Positions 1 through 8,300 of a stretch of 64,000 nucleotides of DNA are shown here, in pieces (position 1 is the stretch's first letter; every line of letters starts with the position of its first letter). The notes under the pieces were generated by a model. The model saw only the letters and a program-made list of their open reading frames with translations, was not told the origin of the DNA and did not search any database. The translations under genes were made by a program, and so were the position numbers. Source of the stretch: an uncultured Prevotellaceae bacterium (GTDB lineage Bacteria > Bacteroidota > Bacteroidia > Bacteroidales > Bacteroidaceae). The stretch is from assembly GCA_947165505.1 (NCBI GenBank), contig CAMVAT010000011.1, positions 1 through 64,000 on the forward strand, given 5' to 3'.

Positions 1-35
1 GCTTCTTGTACTACTTCTCTGTCTTGTATGTAATC

Positions 36-121
36 CTTTCAAAGAACTCTTTCTCGTGTGCTCAAGGGTGGCATTCCAAGGGGAAAACCCGAAATTTTAC
101 CCGAAAGCGGATGCAAAAGTA
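36..121 (-). promoter_or_regulatory. Leftward promoter and possible rRNA-type leader
   Basis: On the minus strand TACTTTTG at 114-121 fits the Bacteroidota -7 box (TAnnTTTG). Downstream, the transcript would contain GTTCTTTGAAA (about 37-47), which resembles a NusB-type boxA, followed by an AAGTAGTACAAGAAGC stretch running off the left edge. I infer the leader of a gene to the left, possibly a ribosomal RNA operon. No rRNA sequence is inside the window, so the identity is tentative. Confidence 0.35.
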
Positions 122-256
122 CGGCAAAATTTCCATACCCGCAAATTTTTATGCAAAAAAAATTGAGAAAAACTATCTTTTTTTTATTTTTCATTGATAT
201 AGGTCAACTGCAAGGGGCAAAAAAGCGCAGAAAAGACGTTTCTTCACCGCCGAAAG

Positions 257-296
257 ACGCCCCCCGACGAAACATGTGGAGTTAGTCGAGGGGCGT
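257..296. other. Long hairpin downstream of cydB
   Basis: Arms at 257-268 and 285-296 pair over 12 bases with one mismatch around a 16-base loop. It lies about 100 bases past the cydB stop. There is no clear T-tract on the minus strand, so it may be a weak terminator, an mRNA-stabilising stem or a palindromic repeat. Between it and cydB (300-390) a phrase like GGTGATGAGATA with AATAATGGG occurs twice. I see no gene in 1-393. Confidence 0.4.
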
Positions 297-393
297 GTGA
301 ATAATGGGATGAATGACAGGGTGATGAGATACCGGGAATAATGGGTTTTATAGTGGGGTGATGAGATAATAATGGGATTAACAGGGGCAAAAG

Positions 394-1536
394 TTAGTAT
401 GCCTCTCCGTTTTTGATCTCCTCGGCATCGATTTTCCGGCTGTCGATCTTTTTCCACGCATAGAAGATATAGGCAAGCACGAAGGGGATAAGCAGGCTGA
501 CGATGGCCATAGTGCGGAGGGTGAACTCGCTGCTGCATGAATTGGCGATGGTGAGTGAGCTCTGCAAGTCGGCGTTTGATGGGTAATACGCTGTATTGTT
601 CCACCCTGCGCAAAGCAGGAGAGCCAACACCACGAGCACCACCCCGATGCCGCCGGGCCATATCCCTTTGATGTACGTCTTGCTCACGATGGTGCGTATG
701 ATGGCATAGAGCAAAGCAGCCACACCGATGACGAGCACGAGGGCCACATACCACATCTCGATGAGATTGTGCAGATACTTATTGGGTTCGATAAGAATCT
801 CGCCCGTCGCGGGGTCGTAGGCGTAGCCGTCCTTGAGGAGTACATAGACGAAGAACGCCAGGAACAGGATGAGGAAGGGCACGGCAGCCCCCACCAGACG
901 CACCGACGCCCGTGAACGGATATTCTCGTCGTTGACATTATTTATAATATACAAGCAACCCAGCACACGTGCGAGGAAGAACACCGAGAGGCCGAAGACC
1001 AGGTTCCACGGGTCGAGAAGGGCATCCAGTCCGTGCGAGGCATTGGCCCACTTGCTGATGACCGGCTGCGAGAAGTCCATCAGACTGGCCTTGTCGATGA
1101 GAAAGTTGCTCCCTGTGAAGAACGTAGCCACAGCCCCACCGAGCAACAGCGGTCCGAGGATGCCGTTGAGCAAGAGGAAGCGTTGGAAGGTGCGCGGTCC
1201 GAGCAGGTTACCAAGTTTGTTTTGGAACTCATAGCTCACGGCTTGGAGCACGAACGAGAAGAGGATAATCATCCATAACCAGTAGGCGCCTCCGAAACTG
1301 GTACTATAGAACAAGGGGAAAGAGGCGAAGAACGCTCCTCCGAAGGTGACGAGAGTAGTGAACGTGAACTCCCATTTCCGCCCCGTGGAGTTGACCACGA
1401 GTCTGCGTTCCTCCTCCGTACGTCCCAAGCTGGAGATGAGCGAGTTGCCGCCCTGCACGAACATCAGGAAGACGAGCAGCGCTCCGAGGAGTGACACCAG
1501 AAACCACCAATAATGTTGTAAGAAATCGTATGTCAT
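394..1536 (-). CDS. cydB: Cytochrome bd ubiquinol oxidase subunit II
   Basis: Subunit II of the cytochrome bd quinol:oxygen oxidoreductase, an inner-membrane oxidase with high oxygen affinity. The 380 residues are almost entirely hydrophobic helices, as in the CydB family. The frame is open 20 codons further upstream, but that part is encoded by the intergenic repeat (AATGTTGAATG type), so I choose the start MTYDFLQHYWW at 1536. It follows cydA after 52 bases in the same direction and should be co-transcribed with it. Together they suggest micro-oxic respiration or oxygen scavenging in an otherwise anaerobic host. Confidence 0.95.
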   Translation of the reverse strand: MTYDFLQHYWWFLVSLLGALLVFLMFVQGGNSLISSLGRTEEERRLVVNSTGRKWEFTFTTLVTFGGAFFASFPLFYSTSFGGAYWLWMIILFSFVLQAVSYEFQNKLGNLLGPRTFQRFLLLNGILGPLLLGGAVATFFTGSNFLIDKASLMDFSQPVISKWANASHGLDALLDPWNLVFGLSVFFLARVLGCLYIINNVNDENIRSRASVRLVGAAVPFLILFLAFFVYVLLKDGYAYDPATGEILIEPNKYLHNLIEMWYVALVLVIGVAALLYAIIRTIVSKTYIKGIWPGGIGVVLVVLALLLCAGWNNTAYYPSNADLQSSLTIANSCSSEFTLRTMAIVSLLIPFVLAYIFYAWKKIDSRKIDAEEIKNGEAY

Positions 1537-1588
1537 GTTGAATGTTGAGTTTTGAATGTTGAATGGAGGGTTGAGGGTTGAGAGTGAA
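1537..1588. repeat. Short repeat between cydA and cydB
   Basis: Tandem copies of a TTGAATGTTGAG/GGGTTGAG-type phrase fill the 52-base gap between the two subunit genes. The repeat is open in the cydB frame and lengthens that ORF artificially. The same family recurs near 16310 and 22440. Confidence 0.6.
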
Positions 1589-3190
1589 TTATTCACTCAC
1601 CGGTTCAGAGTATTTCGGACCTTTCTTGATTTGCTTGCAGAGGATACTGATTTCCACGGCGAGCATGGTGGTGAAGAGGGCGAGGAAGATGAAGAACGTG
1701 AGCATGACCGAACCCGACTGCAAGTCGCTCACCGCCACCCATGTGGGCATCAGGTCCTGAATGGTCCACGGCTGTCGTCCGAACTCCGCCACGAGCCATC
1801 CCGCCTCGGAAGCGATATACACACAAGGCAGCAACAGCAGTGCTATCCGCTGCAGCCACTTCTTAGGTGTGATGTCTTTCCGGTAGATGATATAGAGCAC
1901 CACGAGGAAGAACAGGATGAAGATGCTGCCCAACCCCACCATGACGCGGAAGGCGTAGAAGCAGATGGGGATGGAAGGTACAATCTGGTCGGCATCCTTG
2001 ATGTAACCATAGCCGAAATACTTCATGTTGGCGTTGAGAGTAGCACAATGCCCTTCCAACGCCGTACGCTGTTCGGGCGTCAGTTCCTTGCCACCCGCCT
2101 CCGCTCTGATTTTACGGTACTCGCCCAAAGCGGTGATGGCCTCCTGCCCGCGGTGAATCTTCTCCTGTAACGAGATTTCCGTGGATCCGTCGGACAATGT
2201 GTATCCGCCTTTGATGATATCGTTCACGCCGGGCACAAATCCGTGGAAGTCGTGAGTGGCGAGAAACGACAGCACGTTGGGCACTGCGATTTTCATCGGC
2301 GGCTCTTCGCCCGATGCGTAGTCAGGCTGGCTGAAAGGATTGACCAGCGCGATGATGGTGAGTCCCTGGTCGGTGCCTCCATCGTAGAGCGCCTCCATCG
2401 CAGCCAGTTTCATCGGTTGTTTCTGCGCCACCTGATAGGCCGAGTGGTCGCCCGTGATGAAAGCCAACAGCGAAGCCGCCAGTCCCACAGCGGCACCGAT
2501 TTTAATGCTTGCCACCGCCATCTTCTGCTCACGCTTTTTGAGCAGATACCAACAGCTGACGGCCACGACAAACACGGCGCCAACGATCCATGTCGATGTG
2601 ATGGTGTGGCAGAACTTATCGATGGCAAAGGGCGAGAAGGCCACGTCGAAGAACGAGGTCATCTCGTTTCTCATCGTGTCGGGGTTGAACTCGCACCCCA
2701 CGGGGTATTGCATCCATGAATTGGCCACGAGAATCCACCATGCCGAGATGGTGGCGCCCAGTCCGGTGAGCCATGTCGCCGCGAGATGGAACCCTCGCGA
2801 CACCTTGTTCCACCCGAAGAACATGACGGCCACGAATGTTGACTCCATGAAGAAGGCCACGATGCCCTCGATGGCGAGCGGAGCACCGAAGATATCGCCC
2901 ACGAACCACGAGTAGTTGCTCCAGTTGGTGCCGAACTCGAATTCGAGGATGATACCCGTGGCCACGCCCATCGCGAAATTGATGCCGAAGAGTTTCTGCC
3001 AGAATTTGGCCGTGTCTTTCCAGAACGGGTCTTTCGTCCGGTAGTAGCGTGTCTCCATGATACCCATGATGACAGCCAATCCGAGCGTCAGAGGCACAAA
3101 GAGCCAGTGGTAGATGGCGGTCAATGCGAATTGCGCCCTCGACCAGTCGATGGTGCCTGCGTCGATGTCTAATAACAATTGATGTAGCAT
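1589..3190 (-). CDS. cydA: Cytochrome bd ubiquinol oxidase subunit I
   Basis: Quinol-oxidising, haem-carrying subunit I (533 residues) of cytochrome bd. Haem ligands by position in the family are H28 (in IYHWLFVPL), H195 (in KFCHTITSTW) and M417 (in FRVMVG). The quinol (Q) loop has the conserved KLAAMEALY stretch, in which K261 and E266 match the essential Lys and Glu of the E. coli enzyme. About nine membrane helices are visible. It lies between the DUF4492 gene (12 bases upstream) and cydB, the usual Bacteroidota order. Confidence 0.97.
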   Translation of the reverse strand: MLHQLLLDIDAGTIDWSRAQFALTAIYHWLFVPLTLGLAVIMGIMETRYYRTKDPFWKDTAKFWQKLFGINFAMGVATGIILEFEFGTNWSNYSWFVGDIFGAPLAIEGIVAFFMESTFVAVMFFGWNKVSRGFHLAATWLTGLGATISAWWILVANSWMQYPVGCEFNPDTMRNEMTSFFDVAFSPFAIDKFCHTITSTWIVGAVFVVAVSCWYLLKKREQKMAVASIKIGAAVGLAASLLAFITGDHSAYQVAQKQPMKLAAMEALYDGGTDQGLTIIALVNPFSQPDYASGEEPPMKIAVPNVLSFLATHDFHGFVPGVNDIIKGGYTLSDGSTEISLQEKIHRGQEAITALGEYRKIRAEAGGKELTPEQRTALEGHCATLNANMKYFGYGYIKDADQIVPSIPICFYAFRVMVGLGSIFILFFLVVLYIIYRKDITPKKWLQRIALLLLPCVYIASEAGWLVAEFGRQPWTIQDLMPTWVAVSDLQSGSVMLTFFIFLALFTTMLAVEISILCKQIKKGPKYSEPVSE

Positions 3191-3202
3191 ATTCAGAGAG
3201 AA

Positions 3203-3433
3203 TTAGTTATTGAGGTTATTTTTCTCGTTCATTTTTTCCCACACATATTCCGACTCCTGCCCCTTTTGGGCATTCTCTTTGATATGGTTGGGGAAGAAGA
3301 AGATTTTCAGGACGACGAAGATAACAAACAGTTTGATGAGAATCACCAACCACAGCGTCCGTCCGAGGGTCATGTTTTTAAACCCGTCGTAGTAGAGGTC
3401 ATAGACCCGGTACCAAAAACCCTGTTTCTTCAT
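3203..3433 (-). CDS. DUF4492 small membrane protein next to cydA
   Basis: A 76-residue protein with one transmembrane helix (about residues 26-48: TLWLVILIKLFVIFVVLKIF) after a short aromatic N-terminus, FWYRVYDLYYDGF. This matches the DUF4492 family, commonly found just before cydA in Bacteroidota and some Campylobacterota. The steady linkage suggests a small accessory or assembly subunit of cytochrome bd, comparable in size and place to CydX. That role is inferred. It starts 25 bases after the cyclophilin stop and ends 12 bases before cydA, so all four genes can form one operon. Confidence 0.85.
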   Translation of the reverse strand: MKKQGFWYRVYDLYYDGFKNMTLGRTLWLVILIKLFVIFVVLKIFFFPNHIKENAQKGQESEYVWEKMNEKNNLNN

Positions 3434-3458
3434 AGGCTTCGCATGCTGTGTGTGGGTG

Positions 3459-4139
3459 TCATTCCTTCACCACGGTAGCCCTGACGATGCGCACATCTTG
3501 CAGTGGGCGGTCGTGCTCGTCGGTCTCCACCCAGTCGATGGCTTTGACGATGTCGAGCCCCTCAGTCACCTGTCCGAACACGGTGTATTGTCCGTCGAGG
3601 TGAGGAGTGCCCCCTACCTTTTTATATATATCGCGCACCTCGGGTGTCAGTTGCACGGCTCCCCCAGTGTTTTTGTCGAGTGATGTCTGCATACGGTCGA
3701 GCATCGCATCGTCGAACCGCCGTCCATAGACGATATAGAACTGGCTTGGCGAAGATTTTCGTTCCGGGTTGGTGCTGTCGCCCTCGCGTGCGGCTGCCAG
3801 GCATCCCCGTTGGTGTATGATTTGCGGATAGCGTATCTCCGCGGGCAGCCTTTGCAGGTCGGCATCGGGCACAGCCACCCCGCCCTGCCCTGCCGGCCGT
3901 GTGGAGGGGTCGCCTGTCTGTATCATGAATCCGTAGATGACGCGGTGGAAGAGCAGTCCGTCGTAGAAGCCCGCCTTCACCAGTTGTTTGAAGTGGTCGC
4001 GGTGTTGTGGTGTCTCGTTATATAGTTCCACGCGTATATTTCCCATCGTGGTCTCGATGAGCACCTCGCTCCTTTCGTCGTTCTGTGCCTGTATTGTCAG
4101 CCCCACAGCCAGGGCAATCATCAGAAAAATGTGTCTCAT
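3459..4139 (-). CDS. Secreted cyclophilin-type peptidyl-prolyl isomerase
   Basis: A 226-residue cyclophilin that catalyses cis-trans isomerisation of prolyl bonds in folding proteins. The motif FHRVIYGFMIQTGDPSTR carries the catalytic Arg and substrate-pocket residues. MRHIFLMIALAVGLTIQAQ is a signal peptide, so it works in the periplasm or outer envelope. The frame extends 30 codons further up, but I choose the start at 4139 because it gives the signal peptide and lies after the promoter box. It is the first gene of the probable cyd operon; the functional link to the oxidase is unclear. Confidence 0.92.
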   Translation of the reverse strand: MRHIFLMIALAVGLTIQAQNDERSEVLIETTMGNIRVELYNETPQHRDHFKQLVKAGFYDGLLFHRVIYGFMIQTGDPSTRPAGQGGVAVPDADLQRLPAEIRYPQIIHQRGCLAAAREGDSTNPERKSSPSQFYIVYGRRFDDAMLDRMQTSLDKNTGGAVQLTPEVRDIYKKVGGTPHLDGQYTVFGQVTEGLDIVKAIDWVETDEHDRPLQDVRIVRATVVKE

Positions 4140-4164
4140 ACGCAGTCTTTCATCAATTTTCCGA

Positions 4165-4172
4165 CAAAAATA
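4165..4172 (-). promoter_or_regulatory. Bacteroidota -7 box for the cyclophilin-cyd operon
   Basis: TATTTTTG on the minus strand, 25 bases before the start at 4139. It fits the TAnnTTTG consensus of the Bacteroidota primary sigma factor. Confidence 0.5.
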
Positions 4173-4539
4173 GATAAAAAAATCCATCCCCACAACATTA
4201 TCTGCCAAAAAAATGCCCTGTGCCCACACTATTCATCGTGTCTGGAGCTGGGACGTGCGCTCGGCCCCGCCTGCCCAACGTTCAACGTAATAAGTCCTTG
4301 TTAAAATGGATTATTCTCTGCGAGATACGATTGATTGCCAATAAGTCATGTAATTATATTTCCTTTTTCATAGGATTGATGTCTAACGAAGAAAGACACG
4401 CTCATAAGAGTAATGCCATACATTTATTATTTATGCATAAAATAGCTTTTCACATTAGATTTTTCATTAAAAATCAGGAAAGAACAAGTCACCTTAACTA
4501 TTTTAACAAGGAATATGATGACAATTAATAGTTATTTAT
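4173..4539. other. Left border of the AT-rich island, no gene seen
   Basis: Composition changes within this gap: GC-rich up to about 4290, then strongly AT-rich. A 102-codon open frame at 4220-4528 has no family features and no credible start, so I do not call it. I see no integrase, tRNA or direct repeat marking the border. Confidence 0.5.
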
Positions 4540-4547
4540 TAAATTTG
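4540..4547 (+). promoter_or_regulatory. -7 box of the island operon
   Basis: TAAATTTG fits TAnnTTTG and lies 23 bases before the XRE gene start at 4571. No other such box is obvious in the short gaps further down, so all four genes probably depend on it. The regulator encoded first may act here. Confidence 0.5.
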
Positions 4548-4570
4548 CATCCAACATATATTTATTTGCA

Positions 4571-4771
4571 ATGGAGGAGCTTAATAGAATCAAAGGAACT
4601 TTCACTGATGCAGGCAAAAACAATATATGGGTTGCAGTACAAATAGGCCGAGATCCTGTGACGGTCTCGAAATGGTGTACAAGCACTAGCCAGCCTGATT
4701 TGCAGACTTTGGCAAAGATTTCGAACAAGTTGAACGTAGATATTCGAGAATTATTAATTATAAGGAAATAA
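4571..4771 (+). CDS. XRE-family helix-turn-helix regulator
   Basis: A 66-residue single-domain DNA-binding protein of the Cro/C1 (XRE) class. The segment VAVQIGRDPVTVSKWCTST holds the helix-turn-helix, with QPDLQTLAKISNKLNVDIREL as the following helices. Similar tiny regulators precede restriction or defence genes in Bacteroidota and behave like control proteins. It is the first gene of the island operon, 10 bases before the S1 gene. I infer autoregulation of the cassette, perhaps delaying expression after entry into a new host. Base composition is AT-rich like the rest of the island. Confidence 0.85.
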   Translation: MEELNRIKGTFTDAGKNNIWVAVQIGRDPVTVSKWCTSTSQPDLQTLAKISNKLNVDIRELLIIRK

Positions 4772-4781
4772 TCATATTACA

Positions 4782-5288
4782 ATGGCTTCGGATTCAATCG
4801 TTGAGTTAACCGTTGGTGATGTCGTGAAAGCAACGGTAAAGAATATACAGGAAAACTATGCTATAGTGTCTTTAGGAGACATCACAGCATACTTGCCAGC
4901 ATCTGAATATTCTTGGGGTAGAGATAATAACCTAAAGAATAAATTGAAGATTGGAGTAGAGGAAAAAGTCGTTGTAATCCAGATATCAGAAAAAGGCGTA
5001 ATGGTGAGCATTAAAAGGATGATTAATGATCCGTGGCTTAATGTTGAAACTCTATATCAAGTTAATCAACAAACCAAAGGTAAAATAACAAAACTAATGA
5101 GTTACGGTGCTTTTGTTGAATTGTCAACTGGAATTCAAGGCCTTCTTCACAAAAAAGAAATGTCTCATGATGGTATGAGAGAGCCCAGTGAGATAGTATT
5201 GGAAGGTCAAGAAATAGATGTCATAATTACTTCTATAGAAAAAGCTGAACGGAAGATATCCTTCTCAATCAAGCCTTTTTTGAATTAA
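4782..5288 (+). CDS. Protein with two S1 RNA-binding domains
   Basis: 168 residues made of two S1-type OB folds. The first (about 8-85) contains VGDVVKATVKNIQENYAIVS. The second (about 93-167) contains KGKITKLMSYGAFVELSTGI and the typical GLLHKKEMS segment. S1 domains bind single-stranded RNA, sometimes ssDNA. There is no catalytic domain, signal peptide or membrane segment, so it is probably a cytoplasmic nucleic-acid-binding partner. It sits 10 bases after the XRE gene and 14 bases before the giant nuclease/helicase. I infer it senses or presents RNA or ssDNA to that enzyme. A stand-alone double S1 protein in such a place is uncommon. Confidence 0.8.
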   Translation: MASDSIVELTVGDVVKATVKNIQENYAIVSLGDITAYLPASEYSWGRDNNLKNKLKIGVEEKVVVIQISEKGVMVSIKRMINDPWLNVETLYQVNQQTKGKITKLMSYGAFVELSTGIQGLLHKKEMSHDGMREPSEIVLEGQEIDVIITSIEKAERKISFSIKPFLN

Positions 5289-5302
5289 CCCGTTGAAGAG
5301 TG

Positions 5303-8300
5303 ATGAAACAGAATCTACATATTCAATCTAAATTGATACTGAGTCATATTGAACTGACAGACTTGGATTTGTCAGAACTCCCCCCATATCCGAAAATCGA
5401 TGACAAAAAAGTCCAACCGAGGTATATTGGCATAGTATGCAGATGCCGGTCTTGGGACAACTATGCATTTGTTGTAACAAATATGTACGGCATAAACAAC
5501 ACCTCAACTCCAAATACTCCTGTTCAACTTTATTTGGACAAGAGCCAATGGAAGGACGATACATCTTTGAAAGAAGATATGTGGATTACGTTTGAGCTCA
5601 AGAAACAGCCCAATCGAGATAGACATGCAGCAATTAATGCGAAATGTCTATCATCAACAAGTGAGGATTATAATATTTGCAGGAATTACATAGGTCGTTA
5701 TGATAAGATATACGGAACCGTTAATGGAAAACGGTTCAGTAAGTCTGTACTATCTGTGATAGTTGAGAAGTTTTTCAAAAAATCAGAAGGTCGTCAGTTA
5801 ATATTAAAAGATATATACCAAAGAAAATCGCTTGATCCTAAGGAATGGGAACTTTTGCTGTCAAATATGACAACCGAGGAGCGAGAGGCTTTTTCTATTG
5901 ATACTGACATAATTGAACCTTCTGCAGCACTAAGGGTGTACTTATACAAATACCTTAACTCTATAGAGTGGATAAAGCATTCAAGTGTCATTGATGCCCT
6001 ACTATCAAGTATAAGCGCACATCATACCTTACAGTTGTTGGCGGATTGTTTTAAATCTGACTCAGAGAAAAAGGACTGGATTGACTATGTAATAAATAGT
6101 GGAAATACCTCGGATAAGCTATTCGCTGAACTATTTTTGATGACGAATAGTATTGATCTTTTCAATAATATTTCTGACAAGAGCAGTATTTCTGCCCTTA
6201 TTTCAAAGGATAAGGAGAGAATAAAGGAATATCTTCTCTTTTGTATGTCAATCATGGGTAAAACAGAACTCGACTCTGTTATTGACACATTTGATGTTGA
6301 TGTATTTGTTGATACTCTAAAGCTCATGAGTGATGACGATAGATTTAAATTTGTATGTAGCCTTTCTGACGACAGGGCTTCTAAGCTTGCTTCAGATAAA
6401 CGTTTTGAAGATTTTGACCTGATAAACAGATTGATGTCCTTAGAAGATGGTAGGCGTATTCTTTTAAATGATTTATATGTAAGAAAATCAAATGACTATA
6501 AAGAATGGGACAACTATTTATCACATCTAAGTGAAAATGAACTCAATTCTTTTGTGTTAGATACAAAGTGTATTAAACCAACTGCAGAATTGAGATTCTG
6601 CCTTTACAAATACACAAAACAGCTAGATTGGCTCAAACATCCAAGTGTTATTTCTATGATTGGTAAACAAACCGATGAATCGGAAATAACTCTAAAACAA
6701 GTTATTGATACTTTCCATAATGAAGAGGACAAGAAAGAATGGGTAGTTTACGCAAAAGATAGTTCTATTTCAAATGAAAATCTAAAATGTGAATTATTTT
6801 ATTTAACTGGAAGTGTTGATGCTTACCAAGCAATAGAGAACAAATCAACCATTATAGAGCATATGAACGAGGCAGGGGTTCTCGAAGTAAAGAAATTCCT
6901 GAAATTCTGCTACGTTAATCTGGATGAAGAGGATTTTAATGTTGTCATTAATGGCTTGACAAATGATAAATTCCTTGGTGGGTTAAAAAGAATGTCCTCA
7001 GACGATAGCTACCAATTGATATGTCGTTTGCCTGAAGATAAGGCTATAGAAATCGTTACAAGTGAGGATTTTAAGGATAGTAAACTGTTCACGTCGTATG
7101 TGGGTCAGAAATGGGACACAATTAAAGGAAATATGCCATATTGTGTCTTTGACCTTGAATCCGACGGTGAGACTATAAGGGAATTTGCATTCTATGCAGA
7201 TGATAATATGAGGCCATACACTGGGGAGGATCAAATTAATTCGTTGTTCAGAAAACTGAAAAAATCACCGATTATTGTAGGCCATAATATAAAGCTTTGG
7301 GATTTGCCGATTCTTTATAACAGAGGGTTGCAAATTCCAGAAAACACCTTCATCTGGGACACACTTGAAATCGAAATACTGTTAAATCCTTGTCGGTATG
7401 CTTATTCTTTACATACAGAGCACAATGCTGAAGCTGATACAAGATTAACCAACGAACTGTTTTGGAATCAACTTTACAGATTATCAACTGATGAACGTCT
7501 GGTTGAACAACTTAGGGATGTTCTCCCTGATAATATCGGGACGATTATCAATTCCTTACGTGTTGATTATTTCTCAGAATATTTCAGAACAACTGCTAAT
7601 CTTGAACGTCAGTTTTTCCAAGAATTGCGTCCAATATCTGACGGGTTGATAAAAAAGCTGAATCAGATAGCAGTAATTCCAGAGTCTGAAGCGACTTTAA
7701 TAGTTTCTCCAAGTAATTTGTGGTCACGTTTAGCTCAATATATACCACTTTCATTCCCTGGAACTAAAATCGGGAATGCGTATAAGAGTATAGACATCAA
7801 TGTTCTTAGAGAGAAACAGTTCCAGGATGTTATTAAACAATGCATTCTTGAACGTTTCTGCGTGGTGTCACGTACTCCGATACTTGAAAATCTTGCTCAA
7901 TATCTCCGGGTTGTTGATTCTGGAAGTAATAAACTGTCGTTTACAGAAGATGAATTGCAAGATTATCTGTGCTACTATGATAGTCATATTGATTGTATAG
8001 ATGTTACTTCGTTCGAGGATGAAAATGTCCTTTCCAAGGACTATAAACATATTTATATTATCGGCACGGAATTGGAAGACAGGGTTCATAAATGTAAGAT
8101 ATGTGAGAACAAAACATTTGCAGATTTGATAGCATGTGGAAGTAAGCTTCCTTTCACAATGGCATCAACTAATTATGCCCCTGTCAAAGGTGACGAGATA
8201 AAAAAACTGGGTATAACCAAGCCAGATCTCGCTGCGAACATTTGGGCGGAGAGAGAACAAAATGGTCAATTTGCTTTTTATTTGAATTATCAATATCAAG

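Noticed and set aside
257..296. Intrinsic terminator for cydB
   Set aside because: The stem is good, but there is no T-tract on the minus strand, so it is kept only as an unassigned hairpin.
4220..4528. 102-codon ORF at the left border of the island
   Set aside because: It spans the change in base composition, has no family features, no promoter and no credible start.
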